A DNA stretch of 64,000 bases from Aestuariibaculum sp. M13 (GCF_024723255.1 NZ_JANIAC010000001.1:1255548-1319547), one strand, 5' to 3'; positions 26,581 to 34,123 are shown, numbered from the stretch's first letter. Program-made: numbers and translations. Notes: generated by a model not told the origin, from the letters alone.

Positions 26581-26991
26581 ATGTATCCAGCAGAATTAGT
26601 AAAACCAATGCGTGAAGATTTAACAAAAGTTGGTTTTGAAGAATTACATACTCCTGAGGCTGTAGATGCTGCCTTAGCAAAAGAAGGAACTACACTTGTA
26701 GTAGTAAATTCTGTTTGTGGTTGTGCGGCTGCAAATGCGCGTCCAGGTGCTAGATTAAGTTTGCAAAACGCTAAAAAACCAGATCATATCGTTACTGTTT
26801 TCGCAGGTGTTGATAAAGAAGCGGTTGCTCAGGCAAGACAACACATGGTACCATTCCCTCCAAGCTCTCCTAGTATGGCTTTATTTAAAGATGGTGAATT
26901 AGTACACATGTTAGAGCGTCACCACATTGAAGGTCGTCCGGCAGAATTAATTGCAGAAAACCTTGTTGATGCTTACAACGAGTACTGCTAA
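26581..26991 (+). CDS. Bacilliredoxin (BrxA/BrxB, YphP/YqiW family)
   Basis: The 136-aa protein is a thioredoxin-fold de-bacillithiolase by family. The active site C46-G47-C48 is in NSVCGCAAANARPG, and the family pattern PPSSPSMALFKDGELVHMLERHHIEGR is present. In Bacillus the enzyme removes bacillithiol from proteins; Bacteroidota members are expected to act on the same or a related thiol. It has its own promoter and a terminator hairpin. Confidence 0.93.
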   Translation: MYPAELVKPMREDLTKVGFEELHTPEAVDAALAKEGTTLVVVNSVCGCAAANARPGARLSLQNAKKPDHIVTVFAGVDKEAVAQARQHMVPFPPSSPSMALFKDGELVHMLERHHIEGRPAELIAENLVDAYNEYC

Positions 26992-27012
26992 ATAAAACAA
27001 AATATTAGTTTA

Positions 27013-27041
27013 AAAAGCCGCGAATTATCGTGGCTTTTTTG
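27013..27041 (+). terminator. Terminator after the bacilliredoxin gene
   Basis: An 11-bp stem with one G-T pair (AAAAGCCGCGA / TCGTGGCTTTT), a 4-nt loop and a T run follow the stop codon by about 20 nt. Confidence 0.8.
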
Positions 27042-27095
27042 TTTACATACGCAACCTTTCTTCATATATAGCATCTATAACCAAAATAACATGCT

Positions 27096-27479
27096 ATGAA
27101 ACGTCTTTTTATATTCCTATTACCATTGGTTCTCATGTCTACAAAATGTGATGATGAAGGCGTTTCATCTCAAGAAGACGACCAAAAGGCGTTAACCGAA
27201 CTACAAATCAAAATAGAAAATTTAGCTGCAAGTTCAGAATGTAACGAAACCACAACTTGCAAGTATATTGCTTTTGGAAGCAAACCTTGTGGTGGTCCAT
27301 GGAGTTATCTTGTATATTCAACTTCAATTGATATTGAAGCTTTGGAGGCACTGGTAAAAGAATACAATGAAAAGCAAGCCGACTACAATAAAAAGTGGGG
27401 TATTTTTTCAGATTGTATGTTTGTTTCGCCTCCTAAAGAAGTTACCTGCGAAAATAACACCTGTATCGCTATTTATTAA
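27096..27479 (+). CDS. Hypothetical lipoprotein (127 aa)
   Basis: The protein begins MKRLFIFLLPLVLMSTKCDD, a lipoprotein signal with cysteine at about residue 18. The mature part has six further cysteines, including SECNETTTCKYIAFGSKPCG and VTCENNTCIA, likely paired in disulfides. A short helical segment (EALEALVKEYNEKQADYNKK) separates the two cysteine groups. The family and function are not recognised. Confidence 0.7.
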   Translation: MKRLFIFLLPLVLMSTKCDDEGVSSQEDDQKALTELQIKIENLAASSECNETTTCKYIAFGSKPCGGPWSYLVYSTSIDIEALEALVKEYNEKQADYNKKWGIFSDCMFVSPPKEVTCENNTCIAIY

Positions 27480-27493
27480 GCACAGTTTTTACT

Positions 27494-27501
27494 TATTTTT
27501 G
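27494..27501 (+). promoter_or_regulatory. -7 promoter element immediately before the plsC-like gene
   Basis: TATTTTTG fits TAnnTTTG and ends only 4 nt before the ATG at 27506, so the mRNA would have almost no leader. Confidence 0.45.
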
Positions 27502-27505
27502 CGGC

Positions 27506-28243
27506 ATGTTAAAACTATTATCATACCCGCTAACGGCTATTTATTACTTGTGTTTTTTCTTAACACTGGTCATTTTTCACCCGATTCAATGGATTTGCTT
27601 TAACCTTTTTGGTTACCAGGCTCATAAATTAAGTGTTGATGCTTTACAGTACTGTTTAATGCTTTGTGGCTACATTTTAGGTACACGTTTTTCATGTATT
27701 AACGAATACGACATTCCTAAGGATACACCTATTATTTTCGTAGCTAACCACCAGAGTTTACACGATATCTATCCGCTTACTTGGTTTATGCGTAAACATC
27801 ATCCTAAATTCATTAGTAAAATAGAATTAGGAAAAGGGATTCCCAGCGTGTCTTATAACTTACGTCATGGAGGAGCAGCCTTAATCGATCGTAAAAATCC
27901 GAGACAGTCTTTACCTGCACTTATGAAATTTGGTGAATATATTGAAACCAACAAACGTGCTGCGGTGATTTTCCCGGAAGGTACCCGAAGTAAAACAGGT
28001 AAACCTAAACCATTCCAAACAAAAGGTTTAGAAATGTTATTTAAAAAAATACCTTCGGCTTACGTGGTTCCTGTAAGTATTAATAATTCATGGAAAATGT
28101 TAAAATATGGTAAATATCCTATGGGATTAGGCAATCATGTTACATTTACCATTCATAAGCCTTTAAAAGTTAGTACCTTTGCAAATAAAGAAGAGCTTAT
28201 AAATAGTATAGAAACTACTATTACCAACAGTATTCACTCATAA
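27506..28243 (+). CDS. 1-acyl-sn-glycerol-3-phosphate acyltransferase (PlsC family)
   Basis: The 245-aa membrane-associated enzyme should acylate lysophosphatidic acid in phospholipid synthesis. Two hydrophobic segments occupy about residues 1-60. The catalytic HX4D motif is NHQSLHD (about 80-86), and the substrate motif FPEGTRSKTG lies near 150-159. The gene is followed 12 nt later by an acyl-ACP desaturase on the same strand, which fits joint work on membrane lipids. A -7 element sits only 4 nt before the start codon, so translation may be leaderless. Confidence 0.92.
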   Translation: MLKLLSYPLTAIYYLCFFLTLVIFHPIQWICFNLFGYQAHKLSVDALQYCLMLCGYILGTRFSCINEYDIPKDTPIIFVANHQSLHDIYPLTWFMRKHHPKFISKIELGKGIPSVSYNLRHGGAALIDRKNPRQSLPALMKFGEYIETNKRAAVIFPEGTRSKTGKPKPFQTKGLEMLFKKIPSAYVVPVSINNSWKMLKYGKYPMGLGNHVTFTIHKPLKVSTFANKEELINSIETTITNSIHS

Positions 28244-28255
28244 AACCCTAGAGAA

Positions 28256-29257
28256 ATGTCGTTAAAGAATGTGAGATTAGAAGTGATGCAGTTTTTGGAA
28301 AAAGACGTTGATGCTTTAATGGAAAAATATTTAATTCCTATTGAAAGTATCTGGCAACCTACCGATTTTTTACCAAATTCAGAAACTACTGATGATACCT
28401 TTTTTGAAGAGGTACGCGAAATAAGAGAATTAGCAAAAGAATTACCATACGATTTCTGGGTGGTTTTAGTAGGTGATATGATTACCGAAGAAGCCCTGCC
28501 AACATACGAGTCCTGGCTTATGGACGTTGAAGGCGTTAACCAGGTTGAAAACGGCGGAAACGGCTGGTCTAAATGGGTAAAACAATGGACAGCTGAAGAA
28601 AACCGCCATGGCGACGTACTTAACAAATACTTATACCTTTCTGGTCGTGTTAACATGAAGGAAATTGAAAAAACCACACAATACCTTATTGCTGATGGTT
28701 TTGATATTGGTACCGACCGTGACCCTTACAAAAACTTTGTTTACACTAGTTTCCAGGAATTAGCAACTTACATTTCGCATAACCGTGTGGCAAAAATTGC
28801 GAAAAAGAACGGAAACAAACGTTTAGCTAAAATGTGTCAGATTATTTCTGGAGATGAAATGCGTCACCACCATGCGTATTCAGATTTTGTTGATCGTATT
28901 TTTAAAGTAGACCCTAGCCAGATGATGATGGCGTTTCACTATATGATGAAACAAAAAATCACGATGCCAGCACACTTCTTACGTGAATCTGGAGATAAAA
29001 TAAGTACGGCTTTCGAAGAATTCTCTAATACAGCACAACGTATTGGTGTTTACACCTCTAGAGATTATGTAGATATTCTTCAAAAACTGATTGATCGTTG
29101 GGAAATTGATAAAATCACCAACCTAACCGATGAAGCCGAAAAAGCAAGAGACTATTTAATGAAGCTTCCGGATAGAATGTACCGATTGGCAGACCGAATG
29201 AAAATTCCTGAAAATTCATATCAGTTTAAATGGGTAGAACCAGCAACTGTAAAATAA
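28256..29257 (+). CDS. Acyl-ACP desaturase (soluble, ferritin-like di-iron)
   Basis: The 333-aa protein belongs to the soluble fatty-acyl-ACP desaturase family, which introduces a double bond in acyl chains. The two iron-binding E-x-x-H motifs are visible: AEENRHGDVLNKYL (about 118-131) and SGDEMRHHHAYSDF (about 198-211). Family helices such as PYDFWVVLVGDMITEEALPTYESWL are also present. It lies 12 nt downstream of the PlsC-type gene, so both probably form a lipid operon that ends at the terminator at 29278-29308. Confidence 0.92.
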   Translation: MSLKNVRLEVMQFLEKDVDALMEKYLIPIESIWQPTDFLPNSETTDDTFFEEVREIRELAKELPYDFWVVLVGDMITEEALPTYESWLMDVEGVNQVENGGNGWSKWVKQWTAEENRHGDVLNKYLYLSGRVNMKEIEKTTQYLIADGFDIGTDRDPYKNFVYTSFQELATYISHNRVAKIAKKNGNKRLAKMCQIISGDEMRHHHAYSDFVDRIFKVDPSQMMMAFHYMMKQKITMPAHFLRESGDKISTAFEEFSNTAQRIGVYTSRDYVDILQKLIDRWEIDKITNLTDEAEKARDYLMKLPDRMYRLADRMKIPENSYQFKWVEPATVK

Positions 29258-29277
29258 TCATCTAGATAAATTTATTT

Positions 29278-29308
29278 AAATTCCTTTCTTAACCGAAAGG
29301 AATTTTTA
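29278..29308 (+). terminator. Terminator after the acyl-ACP desaturase gene
   Basis: An 11-bp stem (AAATTCCTTTC / GAAAGGAATTT) with a 6-nt loop is followed by T. Confidence 0.8.
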
Positions 29309-29321
29309 TTTTTATTGCACC

Positions 29322-29975
29322 ATGAACAATGACAATATCATCAATAAAACCAAAGTCTTTGTAAAAGACACTTTGGAACATGCCGAAGGCGGACACGATT
29401 GGTTTCATACCTTACGTGTTTACAATAACGCTGTACTTATAGCGAAACAGGAACCTGTAAATCTTTTTGTGGTTCAGCTTGGCGCCTTATTACATGATAT
29501 TGCCGACAGTAAATTTCATGATGGTGATGAAACCATTGGGCCAAAAGTGGCTCGAGAATTCCTGTTTACGCACAACGTAGACTCTACCGTTATTGAGCAT
29601 GTCGTTAACATTATTGAAAATATTTCGTTTAAAGGTGGTAATGAAACTCAAAAATTTAAATCACCAGAACTTGATGTTGTTCAAGATGCCGACCGCTTAG
29701 ATGCTATTGGAGCTATTGGCATAGCGCGATGCTTTAATTATGGCGGATTCAAAAATCGTGCGCTTTACAATCCGGAAATAAAGCCTAATTTGAATATGAC
29801 TAAGGAAGAATACAAAGCGTCAAACGCTCCGACCATCAATCATTTCTACGAAAAATTATTACTACTTAAAGATAGAATGCATACCAAAACGGCACAAAAA
29901 GTGGCTACTGAACGTCATATATATATGACTCAGTTCTTAGATCAGTTTTACAACGAATGGAACGGCCTAAAATAA
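29322..29975 (+). CDS. HD-domain phosphohydrolase (YedJ-like)
   Basis: The 217-aa protein has the HD-superfamily metal ligands: HDWFHTLRVYNNA at the start, LGALLHDIADSKFHDG for the HD pair, and VQDADRLDAIGAIGIAR for the final Asp. This arrangement, with the C-terminal HFYEKLLLLKDRMHTKTA segment, is characteristic of the YedJ/uncharacterised HD group. The substrate is unknown, probably a nucleotide or phosphorylated small molecule. It converges with the AraC gene at 29980. Confidence 0.87.
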   Translation: MNNDNIINKTKVFVKDTLEHAEGGHDWFHTLRVYNNAVLIAKQEPVNLFVVQLGALLHDIADSKFHDGDETIGPKVAREFLFTHNVDSTVIEHVVNIIENISFKGGNETQKFKSPELDVVQDADRLDAIGAIGIARCFNYGGFKNRALYNPEIKPNLNMTKEEYKASNAPTINHFYEKLLLLKDRMHTKTAQKVATERHIYMTQFLDQFYNEWNGLK

Positions 29976-29979
29976 CAGG

Positions 29980-30852
29980 CTATCCAATCATCATTTTAAT
30001 TTCCTTACGATAATTCGAAGCGCTTTTCCCCACAATTTCATTAAACTGCTTATTGAAATGTGAGAAGTTGTTAAATCCGCACTCAAAACAAATATCGGCG
30101 ATACTCATCTGGCTTTCATTAAGCAATTTGGTAGCGTGCACCACACGGTATTCGTTTACCAATTGCGTAAATGTTTTGCCCGTAGCTTTTTTAAAGTATC
30201 TACAAAAGGCAGGTACAGTCATACTAACTTCTTCAGCAATTTCATCTAAACTAATATGTCTCTGGAAGTTTTTGTTTACATATTTATAGATAACATCTAC
30301 CTTAGAACTATCCTGAGCTTCAGTTTCAAATGAAAAACCATCAGCATTTAAAATGGTGTAATCATCGGTTGTTGCCAGATAATCTAAAATTTCTAAAAAC
30401 TTAAAAACACGTTTAAGTCCCTGGTATTTCATTAACTTTTCGATTTTCGGACCAATTTTTTGTTTGGTTTCTACTCGAAAACGAATACCTTTTTTAGCGC
30501 GCTCGAATAATGAAACGATATTGGCCATTTCAGGAACTTCAAGAAAATCGTTACCTAAAAAGTTAGACTTAAACTGTATAGTTGTTTCTGTTCCATTAGC
30601 TGTTAACCTATCGGTAAACCCATTATGTGGTAAGTTTGATCCGATTAATATTAACTGACTATTATTAAAATATGATAAATGGTTTCCTATATGTGTCTTC
30701 CCTTGCCCCTTATTTATATAAATGAGCTCTAATTCTGGATGGAAATGCCAGTAGGCAAAGCTCTTATCTACGGTATCGACATGTTGCTTAACTAATATCG
30801 AACTACCAAAACTTGGAGTAAGCTTTCTGAATGTTGGCTTTTTATTAATCAT
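29980..30852 (-). CDS. AraC-family transcriptional regulator with N-terminal cupin
   Basis: The 290-aa protein has a cupin-like ligand domain (about 25-100, YWHFHPELELIYINKGQGKTHIG) and a C-terminal AraC DNA-binding domain (about 190-288) with two helix-turn-helix units, the second containing IADICFECGFNNFSHFNKQF. It is divergent from a cluster of secreted paralogues. A motif resembling the one in front of each paralogue lies in its own upstream region (30918-30932, minus strand), so it is the best candidate regulator of the cluster and of itself. The effector is unknown. Confidence 0.9.
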   Translation of the reverse strand: MINKKPTFRKLTPSFGSSILVKQHVDTVDKSFAYWHFHPELELIYINKGQGKTHIGNHLSYFNNSQLILIGSNLPHNGFTDRLTANGTETTIQFKSNFLGNDFLEVPEMANIVSLFERAKKGIRFRVETKQKIGPKIEKLMKYQGLKRVFKFLEILDYLATTDDYTILNADGFSFETEAQDSSKVDVIYKYVNKNFQRHISLDEIAEEVSMTVPAFCRYFKKATGKTFTQLVNEYRVVHATKLLNESQMSIADICFECGFNNFSHFNKQFNEIVGKSASNYRKEIKMMIG

Positions 30853-30893
30853 AACAAATTGGGTTTAAAGCAAATTTACAACATATTACAGTG

Positions 30894-30901
30894 CAAACAT
30901 A
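30894..30901 (-). promoter_or_regulatory. -7 promoter element of the AraC gene
   Basis: The minus strand reads TATGTTTG, an exact TAnnTTTG match, 41 nt before the start codon at 30852. Confidence 0.45.
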
Positions 30902-30917
30902 TTTTTTATTATCTCAA

Positions 30918-30932
30918 TTATATGTTATTTTA
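30918..30932 (-). promoter_or_regulatory. Candidate AraC-binding motif in the regulator's own promoter
   Basis: The minus strand reads TAAAATAACATATAA, close to the ATAAAATAGCATATA motif upstream of the neighbouring secreted paralogues. It begins 31 nt before the -7 box of the AraC gene. Autoregulation is an inference. Confidence 0.35.
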
Positions 30933-30963
30933 CCTTAGCATTGATTTAACATTTAGTTAACAG

Positions 30964-30980
30964 TTAAAATAGCATATAAA
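30964..30980 (+). promoter_or_regulatory. Shared upstream motif, decayed copy
   Basis: TTAAAATAGCATATAAA begins exactly 56 nt before the -7 box TATATTTG (31020-31027). The same motif at the same offset precedes the three intact paralogues. Confidence 0.5.
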
Positions 30981-31171
30981 TACGGTAAATTAGTTGTTTT
31001 CTTGACACTTAACCTGTGCTATATTTGTATTGTTGATTTATGATAACAACGGGTTCTTAAAATCCTTCGTATTTAAAGAGATAAATTTTAAGAAAAATAA
31101 AATTTTGACATCTAGAATTTCTTAAATAAGAAATTTCGATATAAATATAACTCGATACAAGAGTTTACAAT

Positions 31172-31246
31172 ATTCATTAATAATTAGTTTAATGTCTTAT
31201 TTAGTTTAGTTGGTAAAGTGAGCTGTGGTGGCTCACTTTTTTTTTG
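31172..31246 (+). repeat. 75-nt identical repeat, copy 1
   Basis: This block runs from the last codons (FINN), across the TAG stop and a short spacer, to the terminator stem (AAAGTGAGC / GCTCACTTT) and T run. It is identical to 32052-32126 and differs from 33105-33180 only by one T in the T run. Confidence 0.95.
31215..31245 (+). terminator. Terminator of the decayed copy
   Basis: A 9-bp stem AAAGTGAGC / GCTCACTTT with a 7-nt loop is followed by nine T residues. Confidence 0.85.
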
Positions 31247-31380
31247 CACTATTTTATCTTCATTTCGTTACTAATTTAAAATTCCCTGTTAATTATACAT
31301 ACCTTAAATCACATTATATGCTTAATTAACTCAAATTTAAACTAAATTTTCATATTAAAAGCAAAAAAGCATACTTATTG

Positions 31381-31397
31381 ATAAAATAGCATATATA
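31381..31397 (+). promoter_or_regulatory. Shared upstream motif, first intact paralogue
   Basis: ATAAAATAGCATATATA begins 56 nt before the -7 box TATCTTTG (31437-31444). A further AGCATA occurs 20 nt upstream (31368-31373). Confidence 0.5.
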
Positions 31398-31436
31398 TTC
31401 GTCAAAACAGTTGTTTTCTAGCCTCTTACTCTACCC

Positions 31437-31444
31437 TATCTTTG
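31437..31444 (+). promoter_or_regulatory. -7 promoter element, first intact paralogue
   Basis: TATCTTTG fits TAnnTTTG. A TTG 23 nt upstream (31411-31413) fits the Bacteroidota -33 element. The ATG is 29 nt downstream. Confidence 0.55.
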
Positions 31445-31473
31445 TACCGTTGAACAATTAAAAACAACACATT

Positions 31474-32067
31474 ATGAAAAACGCAGTAAAATTTTTAAAG
31501 AATAGCTTTTTAGCTTTAGCCTTATCTACTTCATTATTAAGTAGCGCTAACGAAGTATCTGTGTCTATTAACAATGACGAAATTACAAATACCGCATTTA
31601 CTATTAATAATGTAGAAGCCGGAGATTTGTTATCTATAAAAGATATAAATGGTGCTACATTATATAATGAGGCTATTAAAGTATCAGGAATTTATAAAAA
31701 AGGATTTGACTTCTCGTCATTACCAAATGGAGATTATTTTTTCGAAGTTGAAAAATCATTAGAAATTAAAACAATTCCTTTTACAGTAACTTTTGATAAA
31801 GTTGCTTTTAACAAAGAAACGACAATTTACAAACCGTTCTTAAAACATGAAAACGGAATGCTGTTTGTCTCTAAGTTAGCTCCAAAACATGAAATGTTAA
31901 AAATTAACATTTATACTTTGAACAATAATGAATACGAATTAATTCACTCTGAAAAAATAAAAGGAATACAATCTATAGAACGTGTTTACAGATTAGAAAA
32001 AGGATCTAACTACAAGTTAGTATTTATTTCTAACGATAAAGAATATACAAAATTCATTAATAATTAG
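31474..32067 (+). CDS. Secreted paralogue 1, unknown function
   Basis: The 197-aa protein starts with a signal peptide (MKNAVKFLKNSFLALALSTS...SSA). The mature protein is beta-rich. The stretch around residues 35-105 (VEAGDLLSIKDINGATLYNE, then FDFSSLPNGDYFFEVEK, then IKTIPFTV) resembles the beta-sandwich fold of type IX sorting domains, but it is in the middle of the protein and not at the C-terminus. The C-terminus reads KEYTKFINN. Two further paralogues follow in tandem. I do not recognise a characterised family; an exported or surface role under the nearby AraC regulator is an inference. Confidence 0.8.
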   Translation: MKNAVKFLKNSFLALALSTSLLSSANEVSVSINNDEITNTAFTINNVEAGDLLSIKDINGATLYNEAIKVSGIYKKGFDFSSLPNGDYFFEVEKSLEIKTIPFTVTFDKVAFNKETTIYKPFLKHENGMLFVSKLAPKHEMLKINIYTLNNNEYELIHSEKIKGIQSIERVYRLEKGSNYKLVFISNDKEYTKFINN

Positions 32068-32126
32068 TTTAATGTCTTATTTAGTTTAGTTGGTAAAGTG
32101 AGCTGTGGTGGCTCACTTTTTTTTTG
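32052..32126 (+). repeat. 75-nt identical repeat, copy 2
   Basis: Identical to 31172-31246, covering the last codons, stop and terminator of paralogue 1. Confidence 0.95.
32095..32125 (+). terminator. Terminator of secreted paralogue 1
   Basis: Stem AAAGTGAGC / GCTCACTTT, 7-nt loop, nine T residues. Identical to the terminator at 31215-31245. Confidence 0.88.
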
Positions 32127-32430
32127 TCTATTTTTTAGATCTTCCTTCCTCATCCTATACAGTATATATAAATTTAATTATCATTAAAATTGATAATATA
32201 AATCTCGCAATTAATAGAAATTCAAAGTAGATACAACTTTGGAAATTCTCTATAATATCAGGCAACATCTAGCTAAATATTTATATCCTATTTTATCCAG
32301 AGTATTTAATAAAAATCAAATCACTTAATATTATTTGAACCAAAAAAGCCATTAAAAACACCATTATATAAACATTTAACCACATTATATACTATTTTAA
32401 CTTTACATTAATTTAACATAGCATTAATTG
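32127..32430. other. AT-rich spacer without a recognisable gene
   Basis: About 300 nt of very AT-rich DNA lie between the terminator of paralogue 1 and the promoter motif of paralogue 2. I see no ORF with coding character and no further copy of the repeat. Confidence 0.6.
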
Positions 32431-32447
32431 ATAAAATAGCACATAAA
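32431..32447 (+). promoter_or_regulatory. Shared upstream motif, second intact paralogue
   Basis: ATAAAATAGCACATAAA begins 56 nt before the -7 box TATCTTTG (32487-32494). A similar AGCATT lies 18 nt upstream (32420-32425). Confidence 0.5.
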
Positions 32448-32486
32448 CTCATCAAAAACGATGTTTTCTTAACCTTATAACTGCCA

Positions 32487-32494
32487 TATCTTTG
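32487..32494 (+). promoter_or_regulatory. -7 promoter element, second intact paralogue
   Basis: TATCTTTG fits TAnnTTTG and is 29 nt before the ATG at 32524, the same spacing as in paralogue 1. Confidence 0.55.
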
Positions 32495-32523
32495 TCTCGT
32501 TGAACGTTGAAAAACAAATCATT

Positions 32524-33120
32524 ATGAAAAAGACAATTAACGTATTAAAGAAAGGTATTTTATTATTAGCAGTTTCTACATCTTTATTAAGTAACGCTAG
32601 CGATATTATAGTTTCAACAAATGCTGCAGAAATTTCTAAAACAGCTATTACATTAAACCATGTTAAAGCTGGAGACATATTATCTCTTAAAGATAACTAC
32701 GGTGTTGTTCTTTATACAGAACAAATTAAAGAAACCGGAACGTATAAAAAAGGATTCGATCTATCTGCTTTACCAAACGGTGAGTACACATTCGAAATCG
32801 ACAAAAACCTAGAAGTTAAAACAATTCCTTTTACTGTAAACTTTGAAAATGTTTACTTTAACAAAGAAAAGGAAACTACAAGCTACAAACCTTATGTAAG
32901 ACAAGAAAATGGTATTGTTTACATCACAAAGTTAGCTCCAAAGCAAGAAGCTTTAAACATTCACATCTACGCAAACAACAATAGCGACTACGAATTAATT
33001 CACTCTGAAAGAATTAAAGGTGTTCAGTCTATTGAAAAAGCATATAAATTAGGGAAAGGTGACTATAAAATAGTATTTGTCTCTGATAACAAGGAATACA
33101 CGAAATTCATTAATAATTAG
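32524..33120 (+). CDS. Secreted paralogue 2, unknown function
   Basis: The 198-aa protein begins MKKTINVLKKGILLLAVSTS, a signal peptide. An in-frame ATG at 32500 would add eight residues before it and lies too close to the -7 box, so 32524 is chosen. The mature part aligns with paralogue 1 along its length: KAGDILSLKDNYGVVLYTEQ, FDLSALPNGEYTFEIDK, VKTIPFTVNF, and ITKLAPKQEALNIHIYA; it ends KEYTKFINN. The last codons, stop and terminator are identical in DNA to those of paralogue 1, although the upstream coding sequence has diverged. Confidence 0.8.
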   Translation: MKKTINVLKKGILLLAVSTSLLSNASDIIVSTNAAEISKTAITLNHVKAGDILSLKDNYGVVLYTEQIKETGTYKKGFDLSALPNGEYTFEIDKNLEVKTIPFTVNFENVYFNKEKETTSYKPYVRQENGIVYITKLAPKQEALNIHIYANNNSDYELIHSERIKGVQSIEKAYKLGKGDYKIVFVSDNKEYTKFINN

Positions 33121-33180
33121 TTTAATGTCTTATTTAGTTTAGTTGGTAAAGTGAGCTGTGGTGGCTCACTTTTTTTTTTG
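33105..33180 (+). repeat. 75-nt identical repeat, copy 3 (one extra T)
   Basis: Same sequence as 31172-31246 and 32052-32126, with ten instead of nine T residues in the terminator tail. Confidence 0.95.
33148..33179 (+). terminator. Terminator of secreted paralogue 2
   Basis: Stem AAAGTGAGC / GCTCACTTT, 7-nt loop, ten T residues. Confidence 0.88.
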
Positions 33181-33324
33181 CTCTTTGTTTTACGTTCACT
33201 TTAATGCAAGAGAAATGAACTAAGCAAGTTTGATAATAAATTCTTACAAAAATCTAATTATATAGACATTTAACCTCTTTATAAACCAAATTGACTTAAC
33301 CAAAAATTCACAATTAAATAATGG

Positions 33325-33339
33325 ATAATTTAGTATATA
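33325..33339 (+). promoter_or_regulatory. Diverged upstream motif, third paralogue
   Basis: ATAATTTAGTATATA aligns with ATAAAATAGCATATA of the other copies and begins 56 nt before the -7-like box TATCTTTA (33381-33388), which is the same offset. Confidence 0.4.
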
Positions 33340-33416
33340 AATAAGTCAATTTCAGTGTTTTACAAACAAAATTACCGACATATCTTTACATTGTGAAACG
33401 TTAAAAACACCAAATC

Positions 33417-34034
33417 ATGAAAAACGTATTAAACAACACAAGAAAAAGATTCTTAATGGTAACAATGTTTGCTACCTTGTTAAGTTTCGCGAACGATGCA
33501 TCGTTATTTACAATTAAAGAAGATGCTAAATTGACTTCTGTAACGTTAAGTGATGTTAAAGCAGGCAACCTATTATCTATTAAAGATAATAACGGAATTG
33601 TACTATATAAAGAGCTAATCCAGAAAACCGGAACTTACACTAAAGGATTCGATTTAACATCGCTTCCTAATGGTAGTTACTTTTTTGAATTAGATAAAGA
33701 TGTAGAAATCACAACAATTCCTTTTACTGTTAACAACGACATTGTTTCTTTTCAAAAAGAATTAGAAAACACAATGTTTAAACCAGTTACAAGAGTTAAA
33801 GGTGAAATGGTTTATATTTCCAGACTATCTTTAAACAAAGCACCATTAGAAATTAATGTTTACTTTACAAGCGAAGACAGTGTAACTTCTATTCCAGAAT
33901 TAATGCATTCTGAAACTGTTACAAACACCGAAAACGTAAGTAGAATATTCAGACTTTCTGGCTTAAACAAAGGTGATTACAAAATTGTTTACAAGACTGA
34001 AGGTAAAGTTTTTACCGAAGAAATAACAAAATAA
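33417..34034 (+). CDS. Secreted paralogue 3, unknown function
   Basis: The 205-aa protein begins MKNVLNNTRKRFLMVTMFAT, a signal peptide with a longer basic start. The core is homologous to the two upstream paralogues: VKAGNLLSIKDNNGIVLYKE, FDLTSLPNGSYFFELDK, and ITTIPFTVNN. It has an insertion (FTSEDSVTSIPELMHSE) near residue 150 and ends EITK instead of KFINN. It is the most diverged copy, with a weaker -7 box, a different terminator and no 75-nt repeat. The function is unknown. Confidence 0.78.
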   Translation: MKNVLNNTRKRFLMVTMFATLLSFANDASLFTIKEDAKLTSVTLSDVKAGNLLSIKDNNGIVLYKELIQKTGTYTKGFDLTSLPNGSYFFELDKDVEITTIPFTVNNDIVSFQKELENTMFKPVTRVKGEMVYISRLSLNKAPLEINVYFTSEDSVTSIPELMHSETVTNTENVSRIFRLSGLNKGDYKIVYKTEGKVFTEEITK

Positions 34035-34067
34035 AAACACACAAACATAACACTTAAAACAACTGAA

Positions 34068-34098
34068 AAGGTGAGCAATATGCTCACCTTTTTTTTAT
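34068..34098 (+). terminator. Terminator of secreted paralogue 3
   Basis: A 10-bp stem (AAGGTGAGCA / TGCTCACCTT) with a 3-nt loop and T run. Its sequence is different from the shared terminator of the other copies. Confidence 0.85.
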
Positions 34099-34123
34099 AT
34101 TGTATGGTATAGTAACTTACCTT

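Larger units (their letters stand above)
31020..31246 (+). pseudogene. Remnant of a fourth secreted paralogue (promoter and 3' end kept, most of the ORF lost)
   Basis: A -7 box (TATATTTG, 31020-31027) is followed by only about 160 nt before a stop codon, against about 630 nt in the intact copies. The last codons read EFTIFINN, matching EYTKFINN of the neighbours, and from 31172 the DNA is identical to their 3' ends for 75 nt, through the stop codon and terminator. No ORF of useful length joins the two parts. The region is either a deletion remnant or a short transcript of about 200 nt from an intact promoter and terminator. Confidence 0.6.

Noticed and set aside
31172-33180. Three identical 75-nt repeats taken as a CRISPR-like or IS-related array
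   Set aside because: They are spaced by about 900-1050 nt with full genes between, each ends in a terminator, and there is no cas gene or transposase. They are 3' ends of a gene family.
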